Part shown: one piece after another, positions 22,401-34,350 of the stretch
Layout: every line of letters begins with the position of its first letter
Position numbering within the stretch: the first letter of the stretch is position 1
Assembly: GCA_023014365.1 (NCBI GenBank)
Contig: JAEBUN010000039.1
Span: 310,001 to 374,000, forward strand
Length of the DNA: 64,000 bases
Reading direction: 5' to 3'
From: Lepiota brunneoincarnata
Lineage: Eukaryota; Basidiomycota; Agaricomycetes; Agaricales; Agaricaceae
Notes under the pieces: model-generated
Database searches by the model: none
The model's input: only the letters and a program-made list of their open reading frames with translations
Told to the model about the DNA's origin: nothing
Translations under genes and position numbers: made by a program

Positions 22401-23792
22401 TCGCTAGACCTGCTGCGGTGATCCAGGGAAACCGGAGCCGTCCCAAATCTCCAGACCTAACCTGATCTCAATACTGTTCAAATAAAAGGATCGTTTTGTT
22501 TTATCTACCATCGCTTTTTAGCTGACTCGTAAATGTCCACTGTACCACGGGGCCATTTGTTCGGGGGCCACTATTTGGGGTGCCAGCAATATGCTGACCC
22601 GTTCGACGATCTGGACGGATGCAAGGGAAGCCGTGACAATCGAGATTAATAGCCTCACCTCATACCTTCCCCTCGAGTCTCTCACCTGGGAGTTTCCAGG
22701 AGCCCATCCGGAGAGCAGCTGTCCTTACTAGAGGTTGTCCGAGCTACGGGGGAAAGCCAGAGAGGTTCCCATTGGGTCTGATGGAGTCCGTGAAGAGGTT
22801 AAACACTATTCACGAGACGCGTTCACAGAGTTAGAAGGGGCTTATTCCGTTGCAGCGCCAATCTCAGAATGGCCAATGGGAACCCACGATTAGATGATTA
22901 GTTCCAGGGTTTGTTCGACTTACAGGGGTCCCGTTTCTCAGCTCGCTGGACGCCATCATTGACCTCATGCGATCCAGAGAACATATCCAGTGGTTTACTA
23001 TATGCGCGTGTGCCTTCTTCCAGAACTCCATTAGCGAGCTTGAGTACAAAGGGACGGTGAGTGGTGAATGGGAAAACAAAGGCCATGTTGGCTTTGACTC
23101 TGAGGCATGAAGCCTTGGACGCCTCAGATTTATAGAAGAAGATATCACACAAGGCAGCTCAACGGACAATCAATAGACTGGACATTCAACCCGAGGACCT
23201 TATGGGTTAGCCCCTTGCCTTGGGCTGGCAAGCATAACTCATGAGCCGGACTCTGGAAATCAACTACACAGCACAAGTTGTGCTTGCAATATCATAAGGT
23301 GGGACGTTCGCGAGCGTTCAGGATCATTGAATGCGGCTGAGTCGTATACTCGAGTTTCTGTATTAACGGTGGAGAGGTCTTTAGGAATTGGGTTAATTCC
23401 ACATACGAAGTTGAATAATTATTACCAGTGCGCCTTGAGCCTGATAAGAAGCTCTGCAAGACGACCAGGTTCCCCTCGCATTCTGCATTCGGGAGTTTTA
23501 CTTGACATCCGCGCCGCCGAATACCACCGAACTGGGGAACAGGCACCCTTGCTTCAGGCGGTCTGTCCGACCCATTCGGCACATGCGCAGTAGAAGAGGG
23601 GTTCCCCATCATATGATCCCGCATAGCCTGATGAGCGTGTGAGATCGAGGAAGGTCCAGCACAAAATACGGGTGAGATGTGGCTGTGGTGATTATGATGA
23701 GAACACCAAGGTGGACGTCAAAATCACATGTCCACACAGCTTCATAACAACATCCTTGCCTCAATTCACAGAAACATCCCCCAAGAGCTCTC
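22401..23792. other. Intergenic, no gene recognised
   Basis: Frames at 22864-23169 and 23292-23624 (both strands) show no motif. The last part should contain the promoter of the NLR gene. Confidence 0.4.
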
Positions 23793-25992
23793 ATGTCGAC
23801 TCGTAACTCGATTACTCCGCATTCTGTAAGTCCGACCCAGTCACACCGCACCACAAGAGATCCTTTTCTCACAATTAACAAAAAATTCCTTGACAGTCGG
23901 GACGCTTACGAAGACGTTATCATGGACGCACCACAACTAACACTGGGTATCTCGCCGGGGCAAGTGGTTTTACCCTGAACAACCCAGTAATGTATGATGT
24001 GAACCTCGTCAACCACGATAACGAACGCGGTATGATTTGTCATGGTCAGTAAATATCCTGCTGACTCGCAAACCATGCAGTGGCAATGGAGTCACTCAAA
24101 AAGTACACCATCCCGGGTGCGCACTTCAACTCCTCTGACCGCTTCCCTCCCCCTCAATGCCACCCCGGCACCCGAAAGAGCATCGTTGAAAGGATTCAGC
24201 GCTGGCTTAGTGACACAGCCCGTCAGAGAAGGATTTTATGGCTTTCTGGATCCGCTGGAGCAGGCAAATCCGCCATCATGCAGACCCTCGCAGAATCCGT
24301 AGTTGATTCTCCCAACCTATCATTGGGTGCAACCCTCTTCTTCTCCAGGCCCAACAGGCGTAATGACCCATCCAAGGTCTTTATCACCGTCGCTTATCAA
24401 ATTGCCATCAAATACCCATCATACCGTGACTACTTCCTCCAGGCGATGGCCGCCGATCCTCAACTACCAGAGAAAGCTATGAGGACGCAGTTCGAGAGGC
24501 TCATTTTCAAGCCGTTTGCTGAACAAAATATATTACAAGGGCACGGCACTCTGCTGATACTCCTCGATGGCCTTGATGAATGTCATGGCAAAAACGAGCA
24601 ATGCGAAATTATTGGCCTCGTTTCATACATTTCCCTCGCCTATCCAGACACACCCCTCATCTGGGCGATAGCGAGTCGCCCAGAGTCGTATTTGAAGGCC
24701 ATATTTTCTCGCAGAAGTATTTTGCCGAGTTACGAAAAGGAGGAGGTCCCTATTGACTCTGACGAAGCATGCAAGGATGTCGAATGCTACTTGCGAGACG
24801 ATTTGGAGAGAATTCGACGGGGTGACCTCGTCGCAAGGCTTCTTCCCCATTGGCCAGAAGAACGTCAAATTTTGAAGATCGCTGCGGCTGCCACTGGGCT
24901 ATTCGCATATGCATCATTTGCGATTAGGTTCATTGATGATCCGGTATATGGGAATCCTGTTTCCCGGCTGAAACAATTGCTCGACGTTATCGACAGCATT
25001 CCGATACAACCTCGAGGAACTCATCCGCTGGCTCGACTGGATGAGCTCTATACGTATATTCTTTCCCAGATTCCTCAGGAAATCCTGCCAAGCACCAGAC
25101 GGATACTTGGACGTCACGTTCACAGAGATGAGGATAGCACCTTGGTCTATTCGTGCAATTGGCTGAGTTTGACTCCCAATGATGCCTATGGCGCCCTGCA
25201 TTGTCTTCATTCGGTTCTTGGAATCCCACCCCCCGAGGATGCAAGCGAGGAAGATCTCTACTTCCACCATCAATCTTTTTCCGAATATCTCCGTGATCCT
25301 GGGAGGTCAGGCGGATTCCATATCAGCGAATCTGACTTCATTGAGCAACAGCTCGAATGCAGTGTTAGAATCTTGAAGGATGTATACTCTCGTAAGTCTG
25401 TGAGATCCCTCCAAGAAGTTTATCTCATCGCATCGGCTGCATCAGGGAATATTCCGAGCACCATGACTCCAGCTGATGTGGCTCTGTCTTGGCCCCTTAG
25501 TGCCCTCACAGACAAAGAAGAAGCTCTCAGAGAAGACCTTTACTATGAAGCTGGATCAACATTTCTGACTGAGTGGGATAGGCACCTCGCAGTCCCAATA
25601 CCGAAACTTCAAGATGTGGATGTTACCCGCATCATGAAGACCCTGAATTTGTTCGATAAACGACACTACTGGAACGACATGACGGACATGGTTTCATTTA
25701 TGATAGACATTCAAGGCTTCCCTGTATGTATTTCCTGCTTCCTGAGTTTAGCAATCCTAAATGCATGGTTGGTACCTAGGACTCTAGGATACATGCTGAA
25801 CTCATAAAACGCAGACTCATCGGCGAAATACCAATTGGAGAATTTAGTCTGGATAACATCAGGCAGGATCTTCCTATAATCCTTCGCTATGGCAATCAAT
25901 TCTATAAAACATTCCCTGTATTGGAGGGTCCCTTTGGTGGGGTAAAAGTGGTGAGGCACTTGCCAAACCTCCTGAGAAGTATGAGTGACTAA
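23793..25992 (+). CDS. NACHT-domain NLR-like protein (STAND NTPase)
   Basis: Signal-transducing NTPase of the fungal NLR type, implicated in allorecognition or programmed death. Four exons (23793-23825, 23897-24044, 24081-25723, 25780-25992) give 678 residues with no frameshift. The short N-terminus contains GASGFTLNNPVMYDVN, a common leader of Agaricomycete NACHT proteins. The NACHT domain follows: FPPPQCHPGTR, Walker A GSAGAGKSAIM, Walker B LLILLDGLDECHG, and a sensor-like WAIASRPESYL. A winged-helix-like region (LSLTPNDAYGALHCLHSVLG; FHHQSFSEYL) comes after. The C-terminus (IHAELIKRRLIGEIPIGEF...NLLRSMSD) has no WD40, ankyrin or TPR repeats, so it is short for an NLR. The final exon was placed by phase (GTATGT donor, TACCTAG acceptor). 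It sits inside a block of duplicated gene fragments. Confidence 0.9.
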
Positions 25993-26779
25993 CAAGCATA
26001 CTGATGCAGCTGTGTGCAACCACTCAAATGGTTTGGTCCACGGAAGATGACAATGCTGGTGAAACCATGCAACAAGTTTATCGTGATATAAACACTGCAA
26101 GACAGCTCTTTCCTGATATACCTGTCCTTATCTTTGGGAACGATGTTGTGAGGTGTATTATCTGCCACTTTAGGCGGCCGGGTGAATCTCCATACTGGAC
26201 CTATATCATTCCCTGCAGACCTTCACTTGTGTTACACGGAACGCAGGCCGTTCTGTTAGCTACTGGCAACTATTGATAGACACACAATAAACTGTCCGCC
26301 TAGCGATACTGTTGCAAGTTTGCCGACCAAGGCATTAAGTTCGAGCTAACAAAGATCATATGAGTATTGGGCCTGGCAGGCTCAAGCTTCATTATAACCC
26401 TTTCAGCAAAGGTCAATTTCCTACCCAGATACTTCCCTAGTCTGATATTCGGGGCCATACGCAGCCACGATCATCATACAGGCAGAGCTGATCCGGGAGC
26501 GAATCGGTCAAGTGTGGGACTTCATGCGTACTGTAGTTGGGATCAGTTATCCCCCGTACTGGCTTATATAGCTCAATGGATGGCCGAAACCAATTGACTA
26601 ACAGCAATTGCAGTGCCTCAGAGCTCATTTGCAGGTGCTCTACAAGCGAGGGGACGAAAGTAAGCAATATGCTACAAGGCTAATATTAGACGGAGAATAC
26701 GGAAAACCAGAGTCAATTTCAAGTTCCATGTGCGAAATGACCATGCATTCAGAGGTCAACAACAAGGTCCGTGAGATTC
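25993..26779. other. Intergenic or decayed sequence 3' of the NLR
   Basis: Open frames exist (26004-26276 on +, 26437-26667 on -) but carry no motif I can name. A decayed effector or repeat exon of the NLR is possible but unsupported. Confidence 0.35.
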
Positions 26780-27725
26780 AAGGGGTAAGGTCCCCCCCCA
26801 TCGTGACAACGAGGGTGTCGTTACCTGGATCCTTCGGTTCCTGGTATACAGCAAACGCAGCCCTCGCGTTGGAGCTCCTGTCGCAGTCAGTGGTACCTTC
26901 TGCGGCCATATCCCTAAGCCTAGAGATTCGAACACCTCCGGGCTACGGTCCAGTAGCAAGTTCAGGTGCCGATCGCTGGGGATCCCTTCCTTCCCTTCCT
27001 CAGTATCCGGAACAGCGTCAATCTTCTCACCCCTGAGACGCAGCAGCTCAGCGGCCATATCAACCATTGTTGCTTGCTTCCCACTATGAACCGCTGATGC
27101 TGGCGTCTTGAACTTGCCTGAGAGGGCGAGGACAGTTGAATGACGAGGCCCTCAAATAACGAGTGGAAACATATCTTTGATAATTACTAGGGCCTCAGGT
27201 CTCTTCTTCGCTGTCGCGCATTGCTTGACCAATGCAGTGAGCTCTACCTTGGGCTTCAATGTCCATTTGAGGGTTCTGACACAACTTGGGATCTTTTTAA
27301 AAACGATCAGGAAATGTGCCCAGTCCTGGTCGTGGAAAATCACAGTGTCTGCCACTGTCAAATTGATGCCCAGGCCACCAGCATCCGTACTCGAAAGTAA
27401 GATCTTGGTCGAACTTTTGGTTGCCGCCTGGAACATATTCATTTGTTCCCTTCGACCTTGAGGTGAAGTCGGGCCATCTATACGACAAACCTTCTAGCCC
27501 ATGTAGTCCGTGGCCCAATCCTATATAAAAAACAAGCTGATGTCGATAAGCTGTAAACACAAACGCTACCTCGATGATGTCGAGCATGGTGACGAACTGA
27601 CTGGATATTAGTGTTCGATGGCTCCGCTCGAGCAGCTCCCTGAGCAGACGATCCAGGACCATCATCTTGCCGCCAGCGTTCACGAGCTCAGGGCCAAGAA
27701 CGAGGTCACTTATGTCGGGATCCAC
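26780..27725 (-). pseudogene. Truncated SNF2-family (LSH/HELLS/Irc5-type) helicase fragment
   Basis: Only the C-terminal helicase lobe and tail are present: AGGKMMVLDRLLRELLERS, then LISSQFVTMLDIIE, RWPDFTS-type residues in a shifted frame, and NMFQAATKSSTKILLSSTDAGGLGINL (read in parts). VADTVIFHDQDW follows, then ATAKKRPEALVIIKDMF, matching the ATEKRKLEALVI segment of LSH-type remodellers. The last piece at 26780-27067 (HLNLLLDRSPEVFES) matches their C-terminus. The ATPase N-lobe (Walker A, DEAH) and the expected QAMDRAHRIGQ block are missing: after the FHDQDW motif the frame jumps to KKIPSCVRTLKWTL. The 5' end abuts the decayed ATL copy at 27825. This is a non-functional duplicate; an intact copy is expected elsewhere in the genome. 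Confidence 0.75.
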
Positions 27726-27824
27726 CGGCCAATCGAAAAAGATGGGATGCGAGCAGACTTTCCTCAGCTACATAAATGTGTTTTGCAACCGTATATTATT
27801 TATGGCCTTCACTGTAGGGAGTTG

Positions 27825-28145
27825 GGGAGGTTTCGTTCCGGACGTCAGAAATTTGAGGGCTGTGGAACGAAGCAGCTGAAATGTGGGTGACGGTAGTGGC
27901 CATGTCGGAGGGACGGGTGTACCTCGGCAGACGTGGCGAGAGTAGCTCGGCATTCCGACGAGCTTTGCGATGTGCCCTTTGTGGGTTTGTGTGGGGAAGG
28001 GACCGGGAGTGGCAAGAGGTGCGTTAACCATATGTTGTGGCGCGAGTATGCGGTATTGGCTTTACAGCTTCGTAGGCCTGCGGAGTGCTAAGCAAGTGAA
28101 ACCGTTGGTGGGCAGGATATCGAGTACCGCTGCATAAGTGCAGTA
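27825..28145 (-). pseudogene. Decayed ATL copy (unit 2)
   Basis: Aligns by eye with 21620-21920 of the intact ATL gene: it retains an ALKFLTSGTKPPQLP version of the fourth exon, GHIAKLVGMPSYSRHV and the intron between. The catalytic-loop exon (PWYRV onward) is absent, replaced by junction with the SNF2 fragment. The first exon with the ATG is lost: the GAGTACCGCTGCA landmark is followed by unrelated sequence. Not translatable as ATL. Confidence 0.8.
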
Positions 28146-28299
28146 CTAGGGCTGGCTATAACAATGGCACCAGGTGTTGTGAGGCTGATGAATGAGCCAA
28201 GAACAAGACGAGGGTATCGCCACTGAAGCCCGACGGCCAGGTTCTACCAGTAATCCACCTAAAATTTATCCCGGTTCCTGTAAATTACACCCATATACA

Positions 28300-30156
28300 C
28301 TACAGGATGGTCGTGGACGAAGGAGGAGGGCTCTCCGGACGATGAAAGCGCAAATTAGATACTTCTTGCGGCATCATACTCTCGGTTAGCTTGCAGTTGG
28401 TCTCCCGGAGGTTGAGGATCAGACGTGAACCCTAAAAGGCTATGAGTATAATAAGGGCAGTATAGCAACGGGACACTTACACAGACATGATACAGAAGAA
28501 TAAGCCACCTATCCCATTAGCGTTCAACAATTTTTGTGCCATCAAAATATCTGTAACACACGTACGTCCCCCAGCTCAAGTAGCGGAATACACCTGAGAA
28601 CAAGCTTGAGATGGTACCACACAACATTAGCACTAGGCATTGACAGTCGCCCCGTCATTCACCATGAGTAGATAGCTCGCAAACCACTCACAGAAAACCC
28701 TGTCCATCGATATATCAGCATCAGCCATGCAAGTGAAGAATTCAGACACGACATACGGGATGAAATACAATACCCCATCTCGGTAGAAAATATACAATAT
28801 AGGTGTTAACCGTTTCATCTGCATGATTTCCCGCCATAATGTGTCTTCTCTCTTCACTGCTCGGTACAGCTTAAGCAAGGTGAGCACAACCTCAAGTCCT
28901 GCAAGGGTCAGTATTTCCATATACTCATCTCGGATGAATGGCGACATACCCGTTGTTATTAGCCTAGCTGTCCTATGGTTACCGTCAGTATTCAGTAGCT
29001 TTTATAAATTGCCGGAGTGCTGAACGGTTACCAGACAGGTGTTGCTTCATATTGCATTAGAATCTGCACACCTTTTGGGGTATCACGGAACCAACACCCC
29101 GGAAATGGAGATGGAATATCAAAAATCTGCGTCAGTATTCCCCCAACTAGAAAAGCGTAAACAGCACACTTCCGCGGACTTTAGGATAGCATCAGCATTG
29201 AAGTGGGGAGGATACATACAGTAATTTCAACTAGGGGGCCGATTCATCAGCAATTATAGATGAGGGCGACGGACACGGTGCTCACGGGCTATTGCTAGAT
29301 AAAGGACAATTGCGACTGACAAGCACTAAGTTGACAACTGCCAAGGAGAAGGAGCTGCTCAGGGTCATACCTTTGCGTTGTCCAGAGTATAATGCACGAA
29401 GTCGCAAGACAAGGAGTGTCTTGATTATAACTGTGTAACCAATTTTTAGAAATCTGAAGTATATGTTAATTGTCCCTGGTCTCCCACACGCCTTGCGGAT
29501 GGACTTGCCCAGTTATCCACGTTGACACTTGGCAGCTGGAGGGGGGGGGTAAGCACCGAACGGACGAGAAACAGGGACAGATATACAAACACCTATCTAA
29601 AATATTAGCTCACTTGGGTCTCTCAAGGCGACTGGCTTACAAGGATGGGAAAATGACTAGTTTTGAAGGCTATCGGATTCATGTCAACCAGGATTGTCTG
29701 ACTTGCTGAAGACCGGAAGGACGTAACTGTAAATCAATCTACACGCAGTCAGAATCCAACAAAAAATGAAGGCAAACAACTCACGCAAAATAGAGTATTC
29801 CACATATTTTGGTTATCATGTATAAGACCGTAGTGAACGACCAATGTGCCCTGACGTTGAATGAGTCGAGGATGACTTGGACACTCAATATCACTACGCT
29901 ACCCATAAATATATTGCACCTAGAAGAAAACGGACTGCATTGAAATACTCTCCTGTGCTCAGTAGTAGGGTGTCCTTACCTCGCGTGGCAACAGTAACAA
30001 GGAATCATAGGTAAAAGCTACCAGAGAGGCAACTAAGGAGCGTGAGTATTTCTGGGTTGATGCGACCAATTGTGTCTCACCGTAGCAGAGGACAATAGTC
30101 TGGTCACCCTTGAGGGCCGCAACAAGCACATCAGGGGGAAGGTTGAGCTGGGACAT
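28300..30156 (-). CDS. DUF6533-like multi-pass membrane protein (unit 2, most complete copy)
   Basis: The start at 30156 gives MSQLNLPPDVLVAALKGDQ. A GTGAGA-donor intron joins IVLCY to VASLVAFTYDSLLLLPRE. After another intron comes VQYIYG, and a 52-nt intron (GTAGCG donor, GTCAG acceptor) restores GAHWSFTTVLYMITKICGIL. This YDxLLxLPREVxYI...W...TVLYxITR pattern is the N-terminal DUF6533 signature as I remember it. Later exons carry LEVVLTLLKLYRAVKRED, FYRDGVLYFIPYVV and a C-terminal SRLILNLRETNCKL block ending at 28300. The order matches a seven-helix-type basidiomycete membrane protein. Middle exons between 29.0 and 29.75 kb were not resolved, and some disabling changes cannot be excluded. 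It neighbours a decayed ATL copy, as the unit-1 remnant neighbours ATL. Confidence 0.6.
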
Positions 30157-30559
30157 GTCGGGGATGGCTGGCGGGTGTATAAAACTATTCACGATCGGTT
30201 TATATCATGATGGTTGGCGCTGCGCCGTTGAAATCGGCTTGGATTTGCTGTCAGAGGATTATTTCCGCACTAGATATACACAATTCTATTTTAAGCGATC
30301 ATATCTGCGGCAAACCTATTGTTTCAGCTCCCCGGGATTCCCATTAGGATGGCGAGGTGTTTTATTGATCCTCAGCTGCCAAGCGCAACAACGCTCAACC
30401 CGAGTTTGCTGAGAAGTTTTCGCTCCATGTGAAATTGAGATCATTCTCCACGCCAGACGAACCCCAGAAGGACATAACTGCCAAAATATAATAAATCATC
30501 AATGGATCGATGCCCAAGTCAACAATAAGAAGAAGTGTATTGTGTTAAATAATTTCTCT

Positions 30560-30715
30560 CTACAGTTGACCATATATTATGACGCGAGCATGCGGTATTG
30601 ATCTTACGGCTTCGTAGTACTGTGAAGTGTTCAGCAAGAGAAAGCGTTGGTGGACGGAAAATTGAGTACCGCTGCGTGGAACTCTGCACCGTCCATAAGG
30701 TGGAGGATTCATGAC
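30560..30715 (-). pseudogene. ATL 5' fragment (unit 3)
   Basis: Near copy of 21820-21950: it keeps the first-exon landmark and ATG (CCGTCCAT at about 30690), the first intron, and the start of exon 2 read as YEAVRSIPHARVIIYG. Everything 3' of this is missing; sequence below 30560 is unrelated. Cannot encode ATL. Confidence 0.78.
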
Positions 30716-30944
30716 TGGCACTGTTGACAACGATGACACCACATGTAATTGACACGTAGAACATACCATACTACCAGAAACCCCCACAGACGTTTCTGAC
30801 CTTTTACCCTTGTAGATATTTCACCGCGTGATGGAACCCATCTATTGATATAGTGGGCTCACCACGTCTTGGCACTAGTTTGCTTGTAGCGGTATATAAA
30901 TATTGGATTCCAAAAAAAAAGAAAAAGACGTCACAACATAGCCA

Positions 30945-32290
30945 GATGATGGATGAGTATTCGCCGCTGAAGCGCGACGGCCGGGTTCGACCAATAATCC
31001 ACGTAAATTTTATCTCGATTCCCATAAATTACACCTATATACACTACAAGATGGTTGTGGATGAAGCAGATGAAATATGCAGAGAGCTCTCTGAACGATG
31101 AAAGCGCAACCTCAAGTCCTGCAAGGGTCAGTATTTCCATCTATTCATCTTGAATGAATGACGATATACCCGTTGTTATTAGCCTAGCTGCCCTACGTTC
31201 ACCATCAGTATTCAGTAGCTTTTATAAATTGCCGGAGTGCTGAAAGCTTACCAGACAGGCGTTGTTTCATATTGCAGTAGAATCTGCACACCTTTTGAAG
31301 CTTCACGGAACCAACACCCCGGAAGCGGAGATTGAATAGCAAGCATCTGCACCATTATTCCCTCAGCTAGAAAAGCGTAAACGGCACACTTCCGCGGACT
31401 TTAGGATAGCATCAGTACTGAAGTGGGAAGGATTCATACAGTAATTTCAGCTAGAAGGGCCGGTCATTGGCGGTTCTAGATGAGGGCAACTGACATGGTG
31501 CTCACTGGCTATTGCTAAGTAAAGGACAATTGCGACTGACAGGCAGTAAGTTGACAACCGCCAAAGAAGAAGGAGCTGTTCAGGGACATGCCTTTGCGTT
31601 GCCCAGGGTATAATGCACGAAGTCTCAAGACAAGGAGTGTCTTGATTACAACTGTGTAACCAACTTTGATAAGTCTGAAGCATACGTTAATTGTCCCTGG
31701 TATCTCCCCACATGTCCTGCGGATGGACTTGCCCAGTTATCCACGTTGATGCTTGACAGCTGAGGGAGGGTAAGCACACAATGGATGAGACACGGGGATA
31801 TAATATACAAACACCTATCCAAAAAGCTTAGCTCACTTTGATCTCTTAAGGCAACCAACTCACAAGGATGGAGATGGTAGTAGTTTTGAAGGCTACCGGA
31901 TTCATGTCAACCAGGATTGTCTGACTCGCTGTAGACTGGAAGGACGTAGCTGTAAATCAATCTAGACGCAATCAGAATCCAACAAAAAATGAGGGTAAAC
32001 AACTCGATGACGTGGACGCTCAATATCACTACGCTACCCATAGATATATTGCACCTAGAAGAAAACGGACTGCATTGAAATACTCTCCTGTGCTCAGTAG
32101 TCGGGTGTCCTTACCTCGCGTGGCAACAGTAACAAGGAATCATAGGTAAAAGCTTACCAGAGAGGCAACTAAGTAGGGTGAGTCTTTCATGTTTAATGCG
32201 ACCGATTGTGTCTCACCGTAGCAGAGGAAGATAGTCTGGTCGCCCTTGAAGGCCGCAACAAGCACATCAGGGGGAAGGTTGAGCTGGGAT
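30945..32290 (-). pseudogene. Decayed DUF6533-like membrane gene (unit 3)
   Basis: Tandem copy of 28192-30156 in the same orientation, about 2.2 kb away. The start codon used by unit 2 reads ATA here (DISQLNLPPDVLVAAF); an upstream in-frame ATG exists. About 90 nt corresponding to 29795-29870, which encode the WSFTTVLYMITK helix, are deleted, and the REIMQMKRL segment (28633-28870 in unit 2) is absent. The rest aligns over long stretches with scattered substitutions. Not expected to give a working membrane protein. Confidence 0.7.
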
Positions 32291-32559
32291 ATGTCATGGA
32301 TGGCTGGCCAGTGCATAAAGCTATTCACGATCGGTTTTATACCATGATGGTTGACACTGCCGTTTAAGTCGGCTTGGATTCGCTGTCAAAAGCTTAATTC
32401 CGGCTGGCACCAGATATACACAGCTCGACATTAAGCAATTGTATTTACTGTCGGGCATATTGTTTCTGCTCCCCAGAAGGACATGACTGCCAAGCTATAA
32501 CAAGCCATCAATGGATTGATTCCAAGACAACAATAGGAAGGAGCGTACTGTGTTGAATA

Positions 32560-32640
32560 ACCCTTCCCCCCAGACAGAACATCGAGTACCGCTACATGGA
32601 ACCCTGCACCATCCACAAGTGCAGTGTGTAGTTCCGGACG
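32560..32640 (-). pseudogene. ATL first-exon relic (unit 4)
   Basis: 32581-32620 keeps the GAGTACCGCT and CTGCACCATCCA landmarks of the intact first exon (21911-21950), but the initiator is changed and nothing further 3' matches. Its position relative to the membrane-gene remnants repeats the pattern of units 2 and 3. Confidence 0.6.
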
Positions 32641-33372
32641 TAACCGGCGTCCATTTTTTTTTGTTTATGATGCGACTGCTATCGCACATTCCAACGTCGC
32701 TAACATCTCATCATCCCGGCTCTGTATCAAGACTAAGCATCCCATTCAAAGCTTGAGTTTGTTTGTGTTCCTATGGTTTCTGATGAATGGGGGTCAGAGC
32801 AAGGTACGAGCATTTGTCCTATGCTGAGATATCGCAGAAACTGGACGGCCAGACATGGTAAACTCGATTTCAATGATATGGTACATGCTATGATTGTGAA
32901 CCATAATCTGAATATTAATGACAATCCCTATCCAGGTGGGAGGCACGGGATCCCAGACCAAGGTTCGACCGTGAATTTTGTCCCGGGCCTGACACATATT
33001 CAAAGTGGTCCTGTAAATCATGCCCATATACGCTATTGGATGGTCATTGTTATGATCCGTGCTCCTTCTGTATCCGAGGATAACTGGAGACAGCCTTCAA
33101 TCACTCTACAAGGTGTCCGAGACGGTTGGCCTTATAGAGCTTAGTGGATCGCGCTCAATGAGATAACGAGGGAAGACGCCAAGTTAAGGCAGAGAGGTAA
33201 ACGACCGCTGTTAACAAGATTAAAGCTTGAGGCTTTAATCTCTACTTGTACAGGCCTTATATACCTATGAGGTGCTATATACTTGTTATAGGTTACTTGG
33301 CTGTTCTACTGGTCGTGCGCAGTCCTGACCATGATGCACATCCTGGCTGATGGCATCCTAGCATTATTTATA

Positions 33373-33741
33373 TTACAATGAGTCAGTACTCTTGCTACTG
33401 CTGTGCGATGTTCCATCGCTTTCCTCTGACTCATAATCTTCTTCTCCCGATTGTATCTCCATGGAGTCCTCTCCGTTCTCGCTCTCCATTCTCTCAGTGC
33501 TTCCATCCGTATCGGAGGTCGGGTCGGTTGATCCATGGTTATCTTCCTCGTCCTCGGGGTATTCCAATATATCCTCCAAGGTTATCTCCATTCCTGCTTC
33601 TCTCGCCAGGTCCTGCATGGCGGTGTAATATTCCCCTTCCTCGTCTTCGTATTCTTGTGCCCGTAGTTGGTCTGTAGTCTCCTGTACCCATCTTGTAAAG
33701 TTGAACAGTAGTTCTTGTTCCTCCCGGTCTGGACTGTTCAT
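33373..33741 (-). CDS. Acidic 122-residue hypothetical protein
   Basis: A frame from 33741 reading MNSPDREEQELLFNFTRWV, then QETTDQLRAQEYEDEEGEYY, DLAREAGMEITLEDILEYP and a strongly acidic, Ser-rich end (EDSMEIQSGEEDYESEESD). The first 60 residues look amphipathic-helical and the rest disordered. It overlaps in another frame the C-terminal coding part of a decayed membrane gene (RLILNIWEVICKL), so either a separate short gene was inserted here or the frame is a shifted remnant. No family recognised. Confidence 0.4.
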   Translation of the reverse strand: MNSPDREEQELLFNFTRWVQETTDQLRAQEYEDEEGEYYTAMQDLAREAGMEITLEDILEYPEDEEDNHGSTDPTSDTDGSTERMESENGEDSMEIQSGEEDYESEESDGTSHSSSKSTDSL

Positions 33742-34170
33742 AACAGTTGTGGACAAAGCGGGTGGTTCTGCGGACGACGAGAGTGCAAAGTGGATACTTC
33801 TAGAGGAATCATAGTCTCGATAAGCTTGCAGATAACCTCCCAGATGTTGAGAATTAGACGTGAGCACGGACAGACTATAAATACAATAGGGACAGTGTAA
33901 TAGTAGAGCACCTACGCAGCTAGAAAACAATCTACTCCATTGACGTGGCTAATTGCCTCATTGTAGAGGCTCTGTAACTTGTGTGGCAACAGTAAGAAAG
34001 AATCGTAGGTAAGGGCAACCAGAGAGGCAACTACGAAGGATGAGTGCCCCCGATCTAACATGACCGATTGCGTCTCACCATAGCCAAAGGCAATAATTTG
34101 GAGGTCCTTGAAAGATGCAACAATTCAGAAGTTGTTTCAATTTCTAGAGTGAAATAAATATTGGCAAATA
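33742..34170 (-). pseudogene. Remnant of DUF6533-like membrane gene (unit 4)
   Basis: The minus strand carries SRLILNIWEVICKLIETM and a following Ser-rich region, parallel to SRLILNLRETNCKLTESM near 28390. Near 33960-34100 there is sequence like the 5' exons of unit 2 (VASLV, SFLLLPHKL). Middle exons are missing. Confidence 0.5.
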
Positions 34171-34350
34171 TATTGTGGTGAGAAAAGGTGGGTGATAGAT
34201 ATCAATAGGTATGTGTGTATAATAAGAAAGGATATAAGACGACGGATATTCAAGCACTGGTTGCGCTTACGCTGAACCATGATCCCATCATATCTCCCAT
34301 CTGATGATGATTGGAAGGACTTATGACGTGACAGTGTTCACTCACACTGG

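Noticed and set aside
24623..25273. Minus-strand frames under the NLR
   Set aside because: Antisense shadows of the NACHT exon, which carries clear family motifs.
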